Origin: Aquanectria penicillioides
Taxonomy: Eukaryota; Ascomycota; Sordariomycetes; Hypocreales; Nectriaceae
DNA: 64,000 bases
Assembly: GCA_003415625.1 (NCBI GenBank)
Contig: PYIU01000007.1
Location: 2,728,001 to 2,792,000, forward strand
Direction of reading: 5' to 3'
Shown here: piece after piece, positions 46,898 through 59,358 of the stretch
Numbering within the stretch: position 1 is the stretch's first letter
Layout of the letters: each line of letters opens with the position of its first letter
Program-made: the position numbers and the translations under genes
The notes under the pieces: model-generated
The model's input: only the letters and a program-made list of their open reading frames with translations
What the model was told of the DNA's origin: nothing
Database searches by the model: none

Positions 46898-48427
46898 CTA
46901 GTTGTAGCCTGGCAATGCACTATTGCCCTGAAGTCCATCCGCTGGGGGGCTGATAATGCGGGGACGCAACAGCTCGTCCGCATCTGCCTCTTCTTGCGCT
47001 GCCAGTACGTCTTCAAAGGATGGTAGGCTGGTATCCACCAACATGTTCTCAGGAAGTTGCTCTATAACGACCTGGATAGGAACAGCTAGACTGATCTTGG
47101 CATCTCCTAAGCTAAGACTAAGTAGGATGGTGTAGGTTCGGGAAATGAGACATGAATGGAATGTAGGCAACAAGAGTATCTTGGATGTGGGAACCTGGAA
47201 CGAAAGTTGGAGCACACTGTTTTGGCTCGCCGGCAGAGCTGTCTCACTGCACCGCCTTCCAGATTCCTGCTCCAAACTTTGTCCCAATGGTATGGCACTG
47301 TCGGATTGCCGTCGCCTTGCCTCTTCCAACTGTGGAAGATGTGTCAAGCTTCCCATGGATGGCCGTTGCCCTCTCCAGTTTATCTTCTTAGACGCTGAGA
47401 CGAGAGGGATCGAGGTCGCGTAGCTCATGTGCGTGATTCCGGTTATCGCAGCCTGGTTGTCCCCGACATTTGGAAGGTTGCCCATCGGTATTCTGCTGAA
47501 CCAGGTGGTGGACTGCAGCTTTGCTGAGATGTCGGCCACTTCTGGGGGCACGTCTCTTGAAGATGTAGGGTCGAATTTGAGGTTGATGCCGAGCGACGCG
47601 GTAGATGCTGCCGTTCCATCGGCTTTTACTCGGATGGCGGTGGGTTGAAGGGTCGACGCCGCGATGCGTCCTTTTTTGCCGGCGAGGAAGTGCTTTCGAA
47701 TGTTGCTGCTCTTCTGGAGCCTGTATGCCTTGTCCCTAGCCGTGATGTTGAGCGGTGGGTCTTCGACAGAGGCAGGGAGAACGTTGATGCGATGCACCGC
47801 GTCCATTAAAATGTTGGGTCTCGTTCCAAACTGGGGCTGCCCTTCAACTGTGGCAAAGACAACGTAGTGCACGCGTGCCATCATTGGTGAGAGATCATCC
47901 TTTTCCCAGTGGCCCATGGAAGGGGGAGGTCGGAAATGCTGATGGGCGACTTCGTCGAATTGATTCTTGTGGCGACAGGCGCTTAGGGTCAGATGCTCCG
48001 GGATGACAAAGTTGAAAGGGATTGCATAGGCACGACCACATTCGAATATTTTGGACACGGGGTACGCTGATTCCGGGACGGGCATCTTCAGCTTGAGAAA
48101 GGTGTGGGATGCATTCTGCATGACCTGAGCAACGTCTGTCTGCGTCTTGGCAATGCCGACGAGGACAATGGAGACGGATTGAAATTCGACATCCTGCAGG
48201 GGTGCAATGGCCACTTCTCCAGAGAGAAGCGACCGAGATGAATAGACTTTGGAGTTGAAATGATTGTTAAGTTTGATCTGCATGGGCTGGTCCGCAGATG
48301 AATTGCGGCGTGCGAAAGACAGCACGGAGCTGATACCGTTGGCGGTGCCGGACATTGTGGTTTTCGCGCCGGGGGACAGCTTACTACTGCGCCAGCGTCG
48401 ATGATACTCTTCGTCGAGAATCTTCAT
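46898..48427 (-). CDS. Arrestin-like trafficking adaptor
   Basis: Intronless minus-strand frame, 509 aa from the ATG at 48427 (MKILDEEYHRRW); a further ATG lies at 48355 (MSGTANGISSVL). Arrestin-type beta-sandwich features: IKLNNHFNSKVYSSRSLLSG, GEVAIAPLQDVEFQSVSIVL, TFLKLKMPVPESAYP, and YAIPFNFVIPEHLT. The second sandwich is interrupted by a long Ser/Arg-rich linker and resumes at VLQLSFQVPTSKILLLP and LSLSLGDAKISLAVPIQVVI. The C-terminus ends in a short Pro-containing tail (SALPGYN). Fungal arrestins (ARTs) recruit Rsp5-type ubiquitin ligases to plasma-membrane transporters; a canonical PPxY is not visible here, so that link is inferred from family only. Confidence 0.83.
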   Translation of the reverse strand: MKILDEEYHRRWRSSKLSPGAKTTMSGTANGISSVLSFARRNSSADQPMQIKLNNHFNSKVYSSRSLLSGEVAIAPLQDVEFQSVSIVLVGIAKTQTDVAQVMQNASHTFLKLKMPVPESAYPVSKIFECGRAYAIPFNFVIPEHLTLSACRHKNQFDEVAHQHFRPPPSMGHWEKDDLSPMMARVHYVVFATVEGQPQFGTRPNILMDAVHRINVLPASVEDPPLNITARDKAYRLQKSSNIRKHFLAGKKGRIAASTLQPTAIRVKADGTAASTASLGINLKFDPTSSRDVPPEVADISAKLQSTTWFSRIPMGNLPNVGDNQAAITGITHMSYATSIPLVSASKKINWRGQRPSMGSLTHLPQLEEARRRQSDSAIPLGQSLEQESGRRCSETALPASQNSVLQLSFQVPTSKILLLPTFHSCLISRTYTILLSLSLGDAKISLAVPIQVVIEQLPENMLVDTSLPSFEDVLAAQEEADADELLRPRIISPPADGLQGNSALPGYN

Positions 48428-50799
48428 ATCGAGGGGGCTTGCTTTGAACTTGATGGTCAGGGGCGAACGGTTATCAGAAGCGCGGAGGATGGTCACGTCA
48501 TGCGAAGCCCATTAGAACCCGATTGATGTTCCAAGATAGGTGTGTGAACTGGGTGCGTCAGGCATAAAATAGTTGCTCGACTTTGAGTCAGATAGTTCAA
48601 AGAGTCAGCATTAAAAGTAGGTTATTTCACGCTAGCGACGGATGGACTGGTTGTGCATCGATGGCACATTGCTCCGTCTCGCTCGGAGCGGCCATGTCAG
48701 ACACGGAAGAAAGTGCCGACATTGCGATGGGAAGAGAGCGAGCGCTTGACAAGTCAGAGCGAGCGAGTTGTGGTCGCTGACAAATGGGGAGCAATCAGGT
48801 AAGCGCCCAGAGATCGAGTACTTGCGTAGGTACCGTTGATAGGAAGCCACATGGGTAACTAAGTGAGTCGGGTGTAGAGCGAGGGCTCGTCGTCGAGGCG
48901 TCGGCCAACTTGCTCAACGTAGCTGCGGATTTCGGCAAATTAATCCGATCATCCATTGTTGCTCTAGATGCCTCACCGATGACTCTTGCGCAGATTCTTC
49001 ATGTTGGCTCCTGACCGGTACCGGAGCACCACGAAGCTCTTGAGTGTCGTTTGCGCCTGTCTGCCAAAGGGCGCGATGGCCTGGTCCACTTGATCAACTT
49101 GGGCTTGTCTACTCCAGGCCAACACTAATGACACCACCAAGCGCCATGGTGCCAATACCATGTGCCAATACCATGTCTTTCGCAAGGCGCGCCTCCCTTT
49201 CCCCACGTCATCCCGCAAACAGTTTCCCCGTGGCCGCACTAAGCTTAACTGGCAGATGTGGTCTGGGAAATATTTATGTACGGACTGATTAATCACATCC
49301 TCATTGGGTCCATGACGCGGCCGCCGTCCACGACGTTTCGACCGTCGACCGTCATGTGTCACACGCAGTCAGATGGGCCTCAGAACCTGGTTGGGCCTGC
49401 AAGCCAGCGCCCTCCCTTTCAAAGACGCCCTTAAAATGAGCCGTAAGACGTCACTCGGATCAAAGCCCGCGTCTCGATTTCCCATACTATTCAGGCCTAT
49501 TGTCCTTGATCTAGGTATATTCGATTACCAATCCCGTCTAGAGGCAGCCACATCCACGCTATTTGTGGGAGCACCATCCTCAACATACTTCTCACTCGGA
49601 TGACCACGACCAAGTCCATATTACTGATCTATTTTATTTATTGTTTTTTTTCTCTTTCTTCTTAATCTTGCGCCAGGTCTCTGCACAGCCCATCACATGC
49701 AAACGTGAAATGGGCTCGACATCACGAGGGACTGCTTGTCGAATGAGGGGAACGCGAGCTGAGACGAGGCGTACTTGGCATACTTGGCAAACAAAGCCTG
49801 GGGCTGTCAAAGTTGCATCAACGAAGGACGTCATCGAAACTTTGATGTAAAGTTTAATTTTCACATTTGGGCGTCTTGGAGTAATGGATACGGAGAATGG
49901 TGAGTTTAGAAGTATGGACGCGTGAAATGACATGTCTTTGAGACACCTTTGGTACGCCTGACGTGAGCGAGATCCCATCCAACCTGATCCTCGACCTCCA
50001 AACGCAGACGAGGAATGACACGTCCAATCATCAGAGAAGCAGGGGCAAGAGTAATCAATGAAAAGGATGGAGAAAGAACAAGGGTGGTTCCTTTTCGAGG
50101 CGATTAGCGTTAAACGTGTGACAGAAATGCTTATTTATTATACCTTGCAACACGGACACTGCCGATATAGGAAAATGCCGATATACTGAACTTTCCAATA
50201 TCTCATCCTGAGCCACATATTCCATTCTAGGGTGAACATCTCGTTCAAGAGATGGCTTATCGATAGTCTTGCTCGTCATTGTGTCTTAGATTACTCCATT
50301 GCCCTTGATTGATCTAGTGTTTCGAGCATCCCGGCTGAACTAGCCGCCCCGTAGTCTACAATCCCTAGTCTAAACATCCGCTTCACACCCGTTAATAATT
50401 CCCATATCATTCATAATAACTTCATTCGGTAGTCTATGTAGGATAATATCACATGATATATTTGACTAAACTCTCATCGAGGACGGTAGCACGGTATCGC
50501 AACTAACCCCTAGTCCTTGAATCAATAGCGCCCACAAAGAAGTATACTTGTTTCAACTCTTCTCCGACTACTCAGCGCCTGCTTCCCACAGGTGAAAAAA
50601 CCGAGAAGAAGAAAAATGGGCATATCTACTACTTTGTACTTGCCAACATGCTCGTCCATTTTACCCCCTGTCATGTCCCAAGAATCACGTGATAGGAGGC
50701 TCAGGGCTCCAGTGAATCTAGGCAACAATTTCCCTTGTCACAACGTCGTGAGTAATTGTATTTTTATGTCCATTGAGAGAAAAGGAAAAAAAGGTCACC
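48428..50799. other. Intergenic region
   Basis: About 2.4 kb shared upstream region of two divergent genes. It includes a short tandem duplication (GCCAATACCATGT twice, 49151-49176). Several open frames are present but none has recognisable content or a supported start. Confidence 0.4.
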
Positions 50800-53137
50800 A
50801 TGTTGTGCGAAAGATGCCAAAATCTCGATTTCGACGCGCTACTTGCCGACGACGGCCTGAACCATCCGCCCCCGGATGAGTGGGGATATCTGCTTCACAA
50901 GACCTTTGACGAACTGAAGAGTTGCGATAGCTGTGAATTTTGCACTCGAGTCGTTCGAAGGATTTCGGAAAGACTTTGGGACGATAGTCCAGGGGAGGCC
51001 TGGAAAAGCGAAGGAATCTACATTGGCCTAGCGGGTTCACATCGCCCCAGCGACAGTGTGAAAGATATAAATCATCTTGACATATCCACCAAAAAGGATC
51101 CCGACTTGAGCAACGGCCCGGGACGGACTGGACGAGCTCTAACGTATTTCGGCATCGCTCTTGACCGAACTGCCAAGGAGTTGGAATCTGGTCAAATGCA
51201 AGTATCAATGTTGTCATGAATGTGACTGGTAATTAATCCCCACCAGAGACCAATCTCGACCAGCCTCTGCAACAAACATCTGCGCTCGCATGAACCCACT
51301 ATCGACCAGATCCAAAGAGAGCTTTGCTGTTGCCAAGGTTTGGCGTGATCAATGCTTGGAAGCATCTGGAGATGAACGATCGAATTCCTCCTTTATGCCA
51401 ACAAGGACCATTGATGTTGGGCCATCTAACGGTTCCATTGAACCTCATCTAGTGCTCCATTATTCCGAGAAAATCGGTGATCACTCAATTGAATGGGTTA
51501 CTTTAAGCCATTGCTGGGGAGGTTCGTCACCTCTAACAACCACAGTCGAATCGCTTGAACAACGACTTCGATGCATTCCAATGCAGCAACTTCCAAAGAC
51601 ATTTGCCGATGCCGTAACCATTACGAGGAACCTGGGGTATAGACATCTATGGATTGATTCGCTCTGCATAATCCAGGACTCCATCGAGGACTGGGAATCC
51701 GAAGCCAGTCAAATGGGCGAGGTATACAAGAACTGCGCCCTGAACATCGCCGCTGCAAGGGCCCCACGCTGCGACTATGGAATCTTCAGTGATGCTTGGG
51801 TGGAGTTTGATCCTATCAAGCTTCCCCTGAAGAGTAAGAAGCTTGGGGTTGATGACTGGTTCTACGCTAAACAGCCCAAGTACCAACTCGATCAGGACTT
51901 GATTGTGGGGTACCATAGCCGCTTAGGGAGACGCGGCTGGGCCCTTCAGGAGCTGATCCTCTCCCCAAGGACTCTCCACTACACTCGTGATCAGATATAC
52001 TGGGAGTGCCATCATAAACTGTGCGAGCAGGGATCCATGAAGCCGTTACTTCTCAGAGAAGATCCATTGTCTCGATCAGAAACAGAATCAAGCCTTGTTT
52101 CACACAAGCTTGCAATCCCGCCCAGCCTACAGCAGTACAATCCAACACTAGCTCCATCCGTTGGATCTCTAACTGCCAGTCAGAGAGATGAGTGCCACAA
52201 CTCTTGGCTCCGGATAGTGCAGAACTTCTCTACCAGACTTCTGACGATTCAATCCGACGTTCTCCCAGCCCTGGCTGGAGTTGCAGCTATTTTCCGGGAC
52301 CGGCTCCAAGAATCGTATCACGCAGGCCTATTATCCGGAAATCTCCATTCGGATCTCCTGTGGCGAAGAATTCCGCCCGCACTTCTTCAGGTCAATAGAA
52401 TCTGGGGGGAGGATTCTTATAGATTCGAAGGTCCCCGTGCAGGAGTTGAGATACCTTCTTGGAGCTGGGCGTCGCTCGCCAGCCCCATGCAGCCGGAAAT
52501 TGCACGAGAGGACTGGCTAGGCCATCCATGGAAACTTGTGGGCTCAAGAGAAGCAAGAATCATTTCTTGCGAGACATATCTGCCCTCCGGCCTCCCAGCT
52601 CCTTCTTCTCACACCACTGGCATCAAAGGTGGTCTCCTTCGAATTGAAGGGAGCCTGTCGAAGCCATTGACCGTAGCGGAGGTTTCGTATTTGCCCTCTC
52701 TTGGTATTGGGGAAAGCTATGAAGAATATGCGGGAGATTACGACGGACGCAGCATCAGTCGTTGGAGAAGTGATCTAATTGATCTCCATGACGAGGACTA
52801 CACATATGGAGTTAAACAAACCGATTCTGATGTTGCTCTCTGGAAAAGGTGTAGTGCAACCTTGGATGAAAAGTTGGATGACACAGGGCGATATCGAATT
52901 CTTCACTTTGGCACATGGTTAGCGGAGTGGGCAACGCCGTATGATTTATTTCCAGGAATGGATATAAAGGTTTGCGGGCTAGTTCTTCAAGAAACCGACT
53001 CAGAACAGCAGGTATACCGTCGGGTCGGGATAGCCAGGGCGGATATCCGGATCGCAAAGCCTACCCAATTTCAACTTCCTGAACACCAAGAAGATTTTCT
53101 GGATTCGTGGTCTAGATCAACGGTTTCAATCATATAG
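50800..53137 (+). CDS. HET-domain protein
   Basis: Heterokaryon-incompatibility domain protein; the family triggers cell death or growth arrest after fusion of unlike fungal individuals. Exons 50800-51197 and 51247-53137 (762 aa). The N-terminus has a Cys-rich start, MLCERCQNLDF and CDSCEFC. The HET domain spans roughly residues 215-375: WVTLSHCWGG, LPKTFADAVTITRNLGYRHLW, IDSLCIIQDSIEDWE, and MGEVYKNCALNIAAA. Downstream, GRRGWALQELILSPRTLHY and WSWASLASP are the usual C-terminal HET-protein motifs. The single intron fits best as a GC-AG intron (GCAAGT at 51198, CACCAG ending 51246, 49 nt), since GT donors nearby do not preserve the frame. No extra effector domain is recognised. Confidence 0.93.
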
Positions 53138-53692
53138 AGCTCATTTCGCACTGGTTTTTCTTCTTCAAATTGGTTTCATATTCATAGTCTATTCGGGTTG
53201 CTCAGGCGAATAACGTGTGAGCACATCGATCAACGCGTGGCTTGCATGACTTTTGTCGACAAAGCCACGAAGGGGGTAACTCTCAGCTCGAGCGACGCAA
53301 TTGGTCTTTGGGTATTTTTATCCAAAATAATACGCCTAGCACCAGTCTCCATTCAAGACCAGTATCATGATTCATTCGTATCCCCGATTTTGACTATAGG
53401 TAAGAGGGCAGCATGCAAGGATTGGGCCAGAGCGAATTCACTATACACATAGCTTCAAGTTAGTATCAACAGTATATCACAACCGGAAGATAGCAGAAAG
53501 TCAAATAATCAAGATCAATTGCACACTCGGTTTCTAGCTAAGCATTCAAGTAAATGTTAAAAGAGTTCCTCTGTAGAGAGGTAGAGAACAGTATCAAATA
53601 GCAGGACAATGAAAGTGTGATAAACATCTCAGCCCAGACGAACGAAAAGGTCAGGGGCCTTGCTAGGCCTCATAGTCGGTCTCATTCCGTGA
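53138..53692. other. Intergenic region
   Basis: 3' flanks of two convergent frames; nothing supported. Confidence 0.4.
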
Positions 53693-54265
53693 TTACTCGT
53701 ACGTAAACGAGGGGCCGTTAAACTGAGATCCTTGGATTTTGGTGTCGGTAGGGTGGCCGGGCATTACAATGCATTTAGTCCACCGACCTCTGAAGTCCGG
53801 CAACTCGGCGCCACAATACCCATTCACCTGGGGACCGTTTTGCTGCAGCCCCTTTCCAATTTTTGTGTTGTTGTAGTAAACGTGAGAGCCCTTGGGTAGC
53901 TTAGGCATGCGCTTAGGGCCTTGGTAGGACTTGAAATCGACACTGAGGCCGTTGTGTTGATTCGTGCTGGGGCCTGAGTGACATTGACTCCAAATCATTG
54001 ATGGGGATTTCTTTTTGGTCCAACGCGGGTTCGAATAGCGATTGGTACCGCGCCTTTTTTCCATCCTCCGACGGAAGCGGCTCTTTGAAGAGCCATGGTG
54101 CATCTCCCGGACGGCGGGCGTCTCATCAGAGTGGCCACGGGACAAATATCTGACTAGGTTCATTGTAGGTGTCGGCTCGGACGCCAGTCCAGCCTCGTTG
54201 TCAATTTGAGTTCTGGTGGGCAGGACAAAGCCAGTGACGTTGGTCTTGGAATTCTTTTGGCCCAT
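53693..54265 (-). CDS. Hypothetical basic protein with MGQKNSK N-terminus
   Basis: 190-aa frame from the ATG at 54265. The N-terminus MGQKNSK fits an N-myristoylation consensus (MGxxxS plus basic). A very basic middle (SRFRRRMEKRRGTNRY, NPRWTKKKSP) is followed by Gly/Pro/Tyr-rich sequence (GSHVYYNNTKIGKG). No domain is recognised. Open for longer than expected by chance, but without introns or similarity to support it, so only a candidate. Confidence 0.4.
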   Translation of the reverse strand: MGQKNSKTNVTGFVLPTRTQIDNEAGLASEPTPTMNLVRYLSRGHSDETPAVREMHHGSSKSRFRRRMEKRRGTNRYSNPRWTKKKSPSMIWSQCHSGPSTNQHNGLSVDFKSYQGPKRMPKLPKGSHVYYNNTKIGKGLQQNGPQVNGYCGAELPDFRGRWTKCIVMPGHPTDTKIQGSQFNGPSFTYE

Positions 54266-56363
54266 GATTCTGATGTGGTCAGGGGTTTCGTCCAAACTCT
54301 TAGGAGGGTGTCAAGTGACAGCAATGGGAACTCCTTGGGTGTAGATGCTGAAAAACGATGATAGTATCTTGCACTGTAGGAACGGGCCGTGAAGAGTTTT
54401 AAGTTCTCCAAGACAAGTGGAACAAATAAAAGAATATTCAAGGGTAATAAGGGGGTGCTTTTGATTGGGTGGGATTGAAGCCCAGGGGTTTGAAAATCGA
54501 CATGAACTCCTCAAGACCGAGTTTGAAAGTATGAGAAGGCCTTGAAGGTGTTGACGGTAGGTCTTTGAGTTCGATGACCTTCCTTTTATCCTCGCCATGA
54601 CATTTCTACACTCCAATCCAATATAGAGAGCTAGGCCGCCGTCGCGGCGACCAGAAATGTCTGCCGTGACTCCAGGCTCGATGGTGAGTCGACATGACGA
54701 GTCTGATCAAGTTAGGCGCGAATAGCATCACTGTAGACTATACGAAAGGCGGTGAAGGTTATTTTATTGATGAGTTAGGTGCGTTCTCACGATTACCTCT
54801 CCATGAAAGGGGCATCGGGAGGGTGCGTAAATGTGCAAGACCGGTGATGGTGGCATAACGTGGCATAGAAGGATTCCTATGAAACTGTGAATGCAGCCAT
54901 CTGCACCGGCCATGAAAATGAAAGTATAGGGTGTTCAAAAGAGCATCAGATTAGCTGAAACAGAGAAAAAAATCTTTTCAAACCATGCAAGTTGCCCCAG
55001 AAGAGCCTCATCTAACGCAGATTTGGTCCATTGGGGGGGCGCAGTACCGCTTCATGGTGCATCAGAAGCGTGTAGAAATAAGAGGATAGACTTAGAAGTC
55101 ATAAGGCAGCCAATCATAATATTCGACTAGAAGTTTCGTATCGGGAATGCATGAAGTCAATGCCTATCGAGGAGTGTTGTTGGGGAAAGGGGCCGGAAAC
55201 CAGACCCAGAGCCTACCCATCGGGGCGGCAACACGCAGATGGGTGCCCGAGTCGGTTCATTTTGAAATGTCGGTCAGTTTGATCGTTCGTGGGAGCTTGG
55301 GTCGTGATGAGTGTGCGTGCCTAAGTTCAAGTCAGATTCAATGTATGCCGAACTATTGGGTAGGTTGGCGATGGGGTGTATAAGCTTAGGTAGGGATCAG
55401 AGCTGACCCCAAGGGGGGATCTCGAGGGATAAAGAGGGAAGATTAAAAATAGCGGAGGATGTTTAGTTTAAACAAAAACACCTGAAAGACTGCACATGTA
55501 GATCAAAGCCAGAAAAGGACATCCAATTCAGGTCTTAGGGATAGCCATGACATGTGTCAGCAGGGGATCGCCAAGGGGCATCCAAGAAGGCAGAAGGCTC
55601 GACTCCATGACCTAGGCTCGTGTAGATTCTGAATCAAGAATGCCAGGCTGATAACGGATAGAAATGGGTGGGATAGAACGGGATTGACGGCGAAACGCCG
55701 CAGCTGCGACGCGGCCCTGGGGGCCAACGGGTCCTGTCATGAATGGCACCACGTACACAATCGACCGCGTGCATATTTTTGATGCCGGCGATGAGGCGGA
55801 GGGCTGCGAGGTGAGGGTGAGTGCGTGCAGGAATTGCATGCCCAACATATCACACGCATGTGGAGGATGCTTCTGAGCTCGAAGACACATCTGGGCATCT
55901 TGACCTCCCTACTCCCTACGCATGGGTGATTTTACAAGCACGATGAATCAAAGCAGCAGATGCTCCAATTCAGCCCTGTCGATTTTACAGCCCCGAACAG
56001 AAGGTATCACCGTTCTGGACAGACGGTGGAATGCAATGGCTAATACTTGAGATTAGACATGAGCATGAAGACGAAAACAAACGTAGGCACATGTACTTGG
56101 TACAGCCAAGATAGTGATTAGCCAGTAACCGGGGGGCCGATTCCCTTGACCCCGGTCGTGTCACACACGAGGTGCCAGCCCAGCCCAGCCCAGCCCTGAC
56201 CTGACGCTCCCAAGCCCAAGCCCACACCCGCACAAATCTGCGCGCCCACAATTCGCCCGCATCCGTCCAATGCTCGTGTCGCCATCGAGGTCACCCGTCC
56301 TTCAAACTCCATCGCTCCAGGGAGGTGGCCAATTGTGGTGCCAGGACGCTTTCTCCATTGTCC

Positions 56364-56837
56364 ATGGCGAGGAAGAGGAGCAGGGCGCGGGCACAAGGCC
56401 AGCGCTGGCACCACCCACACGCCGCCATCATCTGGGGCCAACAGCGGAAGCGGCAGCACCAGCACCAGCACCAGCAGAAGCAACAGCACCAGCAGAAGCA
56501 ACAGCAGCGCGCTCCATCTAATCCGAACACCGGTACATCACGCAGGGCCAAGAATATTCGCACGGCCTCCAAACGGCGTGCCACAACGAGACGCAAACCA
56601 CCACCAACACCCTCCGCGACCCCCGCACGGCCGACCCACACAGCGAGCGACAATACCTCCTCTGGAGATGGAGACCAGTACAACGGGGCAGTGTACGAAA
56701 CCGATTCGAGGCAGTTGACCTGGTCGAGCTCGAACATTACGATTAATAATTATCATGGCTCTATTTCCCAATCATTGGTAGTCGCAGTGCTGGTGTCCTT
56801 CTGCGTCAGCAGCTTCGTGGCTTGGCGGTGCCGTTGA
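56364..56837 (+). CDS. Candidate Gln/Arg-rich, C-terminally membrane-anchored protein
   Basis: 157-aa frame from ATG 56364. A basic, Gln/His-rich repeat (RKRQHQHQHQQKQQHQQKQQ) and an Arg/Pro/Thr-rich linker are followed by polar sequence (NITINNYHG) and a C-terminal hydrophobic helix (SLVVAVLVSFCVSSFVAW) with a basic end, as in tail-anchored proteins. The Gln tract comes from a trinucleotide repeat, so the frame could be accidental. No family recognised. Confidence 0.3.
   Translation: MARKRSRARAQGQRWHHPHAAIIWGQQRKRQHQHQHQQKQQHQQKQQQRAPSNPNTGTSRRAKNIRTASKRRATTRRKPPPTPSATPARPTHTASDNTSSGDGDQYNGAVYETDSRQLTWSSSNITINNYHGSISQSLVVAVLVSFCVSSFVAWRCR
56443..56512. repeat. CAG/CCA-type imperfect trinucleotide repeat
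   Basis: Low-complexity tract built from CAGCAC and CAGAAGCAA units; the unit CACCAGCAGAAGCAACAG occurs twice in tandem. Confidence 0.8.
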
Positions 56838-58583
56838 CTGGCAAAGCTACGAACGACCGAGCACACAAGTACAGAGCCAGAGACGTCCGTCGCGATCCCC
56901 ACAAACGCAACCAACGCCAAGACCGATATTACCGTATCTAATAGTCGCTGCGGGTCGTGACGGAGCCCAGTTGGTGTTGAGCCCCGCAGCACAGGCGAAT
57001 ATCGCTCAATACACGCCCCTGAGGGAGGTCCGTTCGTTGGTCTGTAACCGGAAACTTCTCGGGCATCTCGCCCAAGATGTACTGTGCAGAAGTTGCGTCT
57101 GGCCTAACCCCTGTGTCAGGTCATCCCAACATGGCAAACGAGACTTCCTGCAGGTCTGGGGGGACGTTTTTGTTTTTTTTATTTGTTCCCACCGAGGGGT
57201 CATTTCAGAGACACCAGCAGGCAAGCGGGCTGGCCGCATCTCCCTTCCCATGAGCGTCGTTTGGCCAATGGGCAACTTGTGCAACCCACCACATCTTAGA
57301 TGAATTAGCGGCGTGGGCGTTGGTTGGGTGCATTGGGCCGTTTGGAGGGCGCCATAATAGCCTTCAGTGCCTTCAGTGCCAGTGTGCCCAGATCTTGGAG
57401 CTGAACGCTGGCCAAGTACAGGTACGATGAGTTTGGGGGAAGCCTGTAGCTCTTGCGAGTGAGAGAAATAACCATCTAGCTCCCTCGATCCAGCCTATGG
57501 TTGGATCTGGGAGATACCGGTAGTCTTTTGGATCCATACTTCATTCACGTCCGACGACTCTCCCATCTAACATGTGACTTTTACCAGCATCATGGGACAA
57601 GCCTGCAGTAGCACTGTCCAATGTTTGTGTCGAGCCCCTGAAGGACCTATTCCGCACGCAACGTTCTGCCATGGGACAATCTTGCCGTAGTTCTTGTAAA
57701 AATCCACTGAAGCCCACGTTGCCCTCCTGGTCGCGTTCATCACGAGTGTGGAACTTTGGCCTTGCCTTCACAATGACATCCAGATCGTGCATGAGTAAAT
57801 TTATATTGCATTATCCCACAAACTCTGACATGAAGGAGATGCATACATCGTCCAAGACTACCATCTCCAAACCCCTTATCCTCCAAGACAGACTCTGCGG
57901 TGCTCCCGAAACTCCATTTCCTCTGAAACTCAGGGGGTGTGCAGCAACATTGGTATTCACCCTCCCCAGGCTCTCGTCGTGGAATCTGCCGCACTACCGT
58001 AGGTACCCGAAGAAGTTCCAAGGACACAACAGGGAGAAGCCGTCCATGGTGAGAAGCTAGGGAAATGGCAAGCCAACGTCTAGACGGTTCAACTGTGCCA
58101 TGCTTTATTTACTCCCCGTGTCCATAAAACCATTATACTGAGGCAACGTCAGAGGGCGGGCTCGTTTTGCCATTACCTCAGTGGCTCACGCATTGTCTTG
58201 CACAGTGTCTCACCCCCAACATGCGCTGTTTGCCAACCACGGGAAATTGATTGAACCCAAGTTCCCGCAAATCTTTTTGTCCGACACTGGTTAGGATATG
58301 CATGTAACCTCTCGCGGATATACATACAACCCAGGGAATTTGTTCTCTCAAATAAGACCGCGTGTATATTCATCCATGTTTCATGCTTTACTATTGCAGA
58401 ATTCGAAATACCGGTACTTTAATCCCGCTGCCTCCAAGAAAGGCTTTGTTTGTTTCGCGCCACCGCTGATCTTGACAGGAGCGGTTAAATATATCACAAC
58501 TCACATTTTCCGGGCTAGGCCGTTATCCCTGTAAGTGTACCTGGCAAGATCTCGATAACAGTGCGCGCGAAGAAATGACCCCG

Positions 58584-58610
58584 GACTAGCGACTAGCGAC
58601 TAGCGACTAC
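58584..58610. repeat. Short tandem repeat (GACTAGC)x3
   Basis: Three perfect 7-base units followed by a partial fourth (GACTAC). Confidence 0.85.
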
Positions 58611-59358
58611 AGTAGTTTGTAAAATGACCACTATCACACTACGATGGGAACAACCGCATTTGCGTACCTACTCCGTGAACAGACAGACCCAAGGAGGAAC
58701 CGATGCATCGAATTGCACGGGACATCCCCTTGGGGCCGTTATCGGGCGCCGTTGGGCATTGACAAAAATGGGGCGCTTATCACATCTCGCCATTCCCAAT
58801 CCGATATCAGCCGTGGCACCACAAGCCTGTTCCAGGGGCCTCTGCCATGTGACCCGAGTCCAGTTTATTTGACGGGCATTATAACTCGATGTTGCACATT
58901 GCTTCGGGAATCCTTTCCGAAAGCAGACGAGCTGCCCATCATTTTCAAACTTAGATGAGTCAGCTATTTACTCGAGGTTTCCAACCATCAGTATGATTCA
59001 ATACCGCGTGCATCGCGGTCCGAAACTAGGTGAAGAAACAGAATAACTGTAGAGCCTAGCCAAAGCGGCGCAGTTTTGCAATGCAAAGTAGCAAGCTCTT
59101 TGGTTCTTACACTTTATGTATCTACAAAGATCAGGGGACGACTTCCATCACAAACAAGGATGCTCTCAGAGTCTGGTGAACTTTTGGCTAAATTCAAAGC
59201 CTTTGTATGTATAGTATTGCCTATTAGCTTCGCGCCGGGAAGCAGTTCGAAAACAAAAAGGGAAAAAAAATCTATCCAGATAAAACAGGCCGCTCATTTT
59301 ATGGTAATTCTACAGATCGTCTTGTTTTCTTTTTAAACAGGTCCGAGGCAGTGTCGTC

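Larger units (their letters stand above)
54266..59358. other. Long intergenic region with low-complexity DNA
   Basis: About 5 kb without a firm gene apart from the weak candidate at 56364-56837. It includes a CAG/CCA-type repeat (56443-56512) and a GACTAGC tandem repeat (58584-58610). Confidence 0.4.

Noticed and set aside
56118..56737. Minus-strand frames rich in Leu/Val/Cys opposite the CAG-type repeat
   Set aside because: The hydrophobic repeats are the complement of the trinucleotide repeat, not a real membrane protein.
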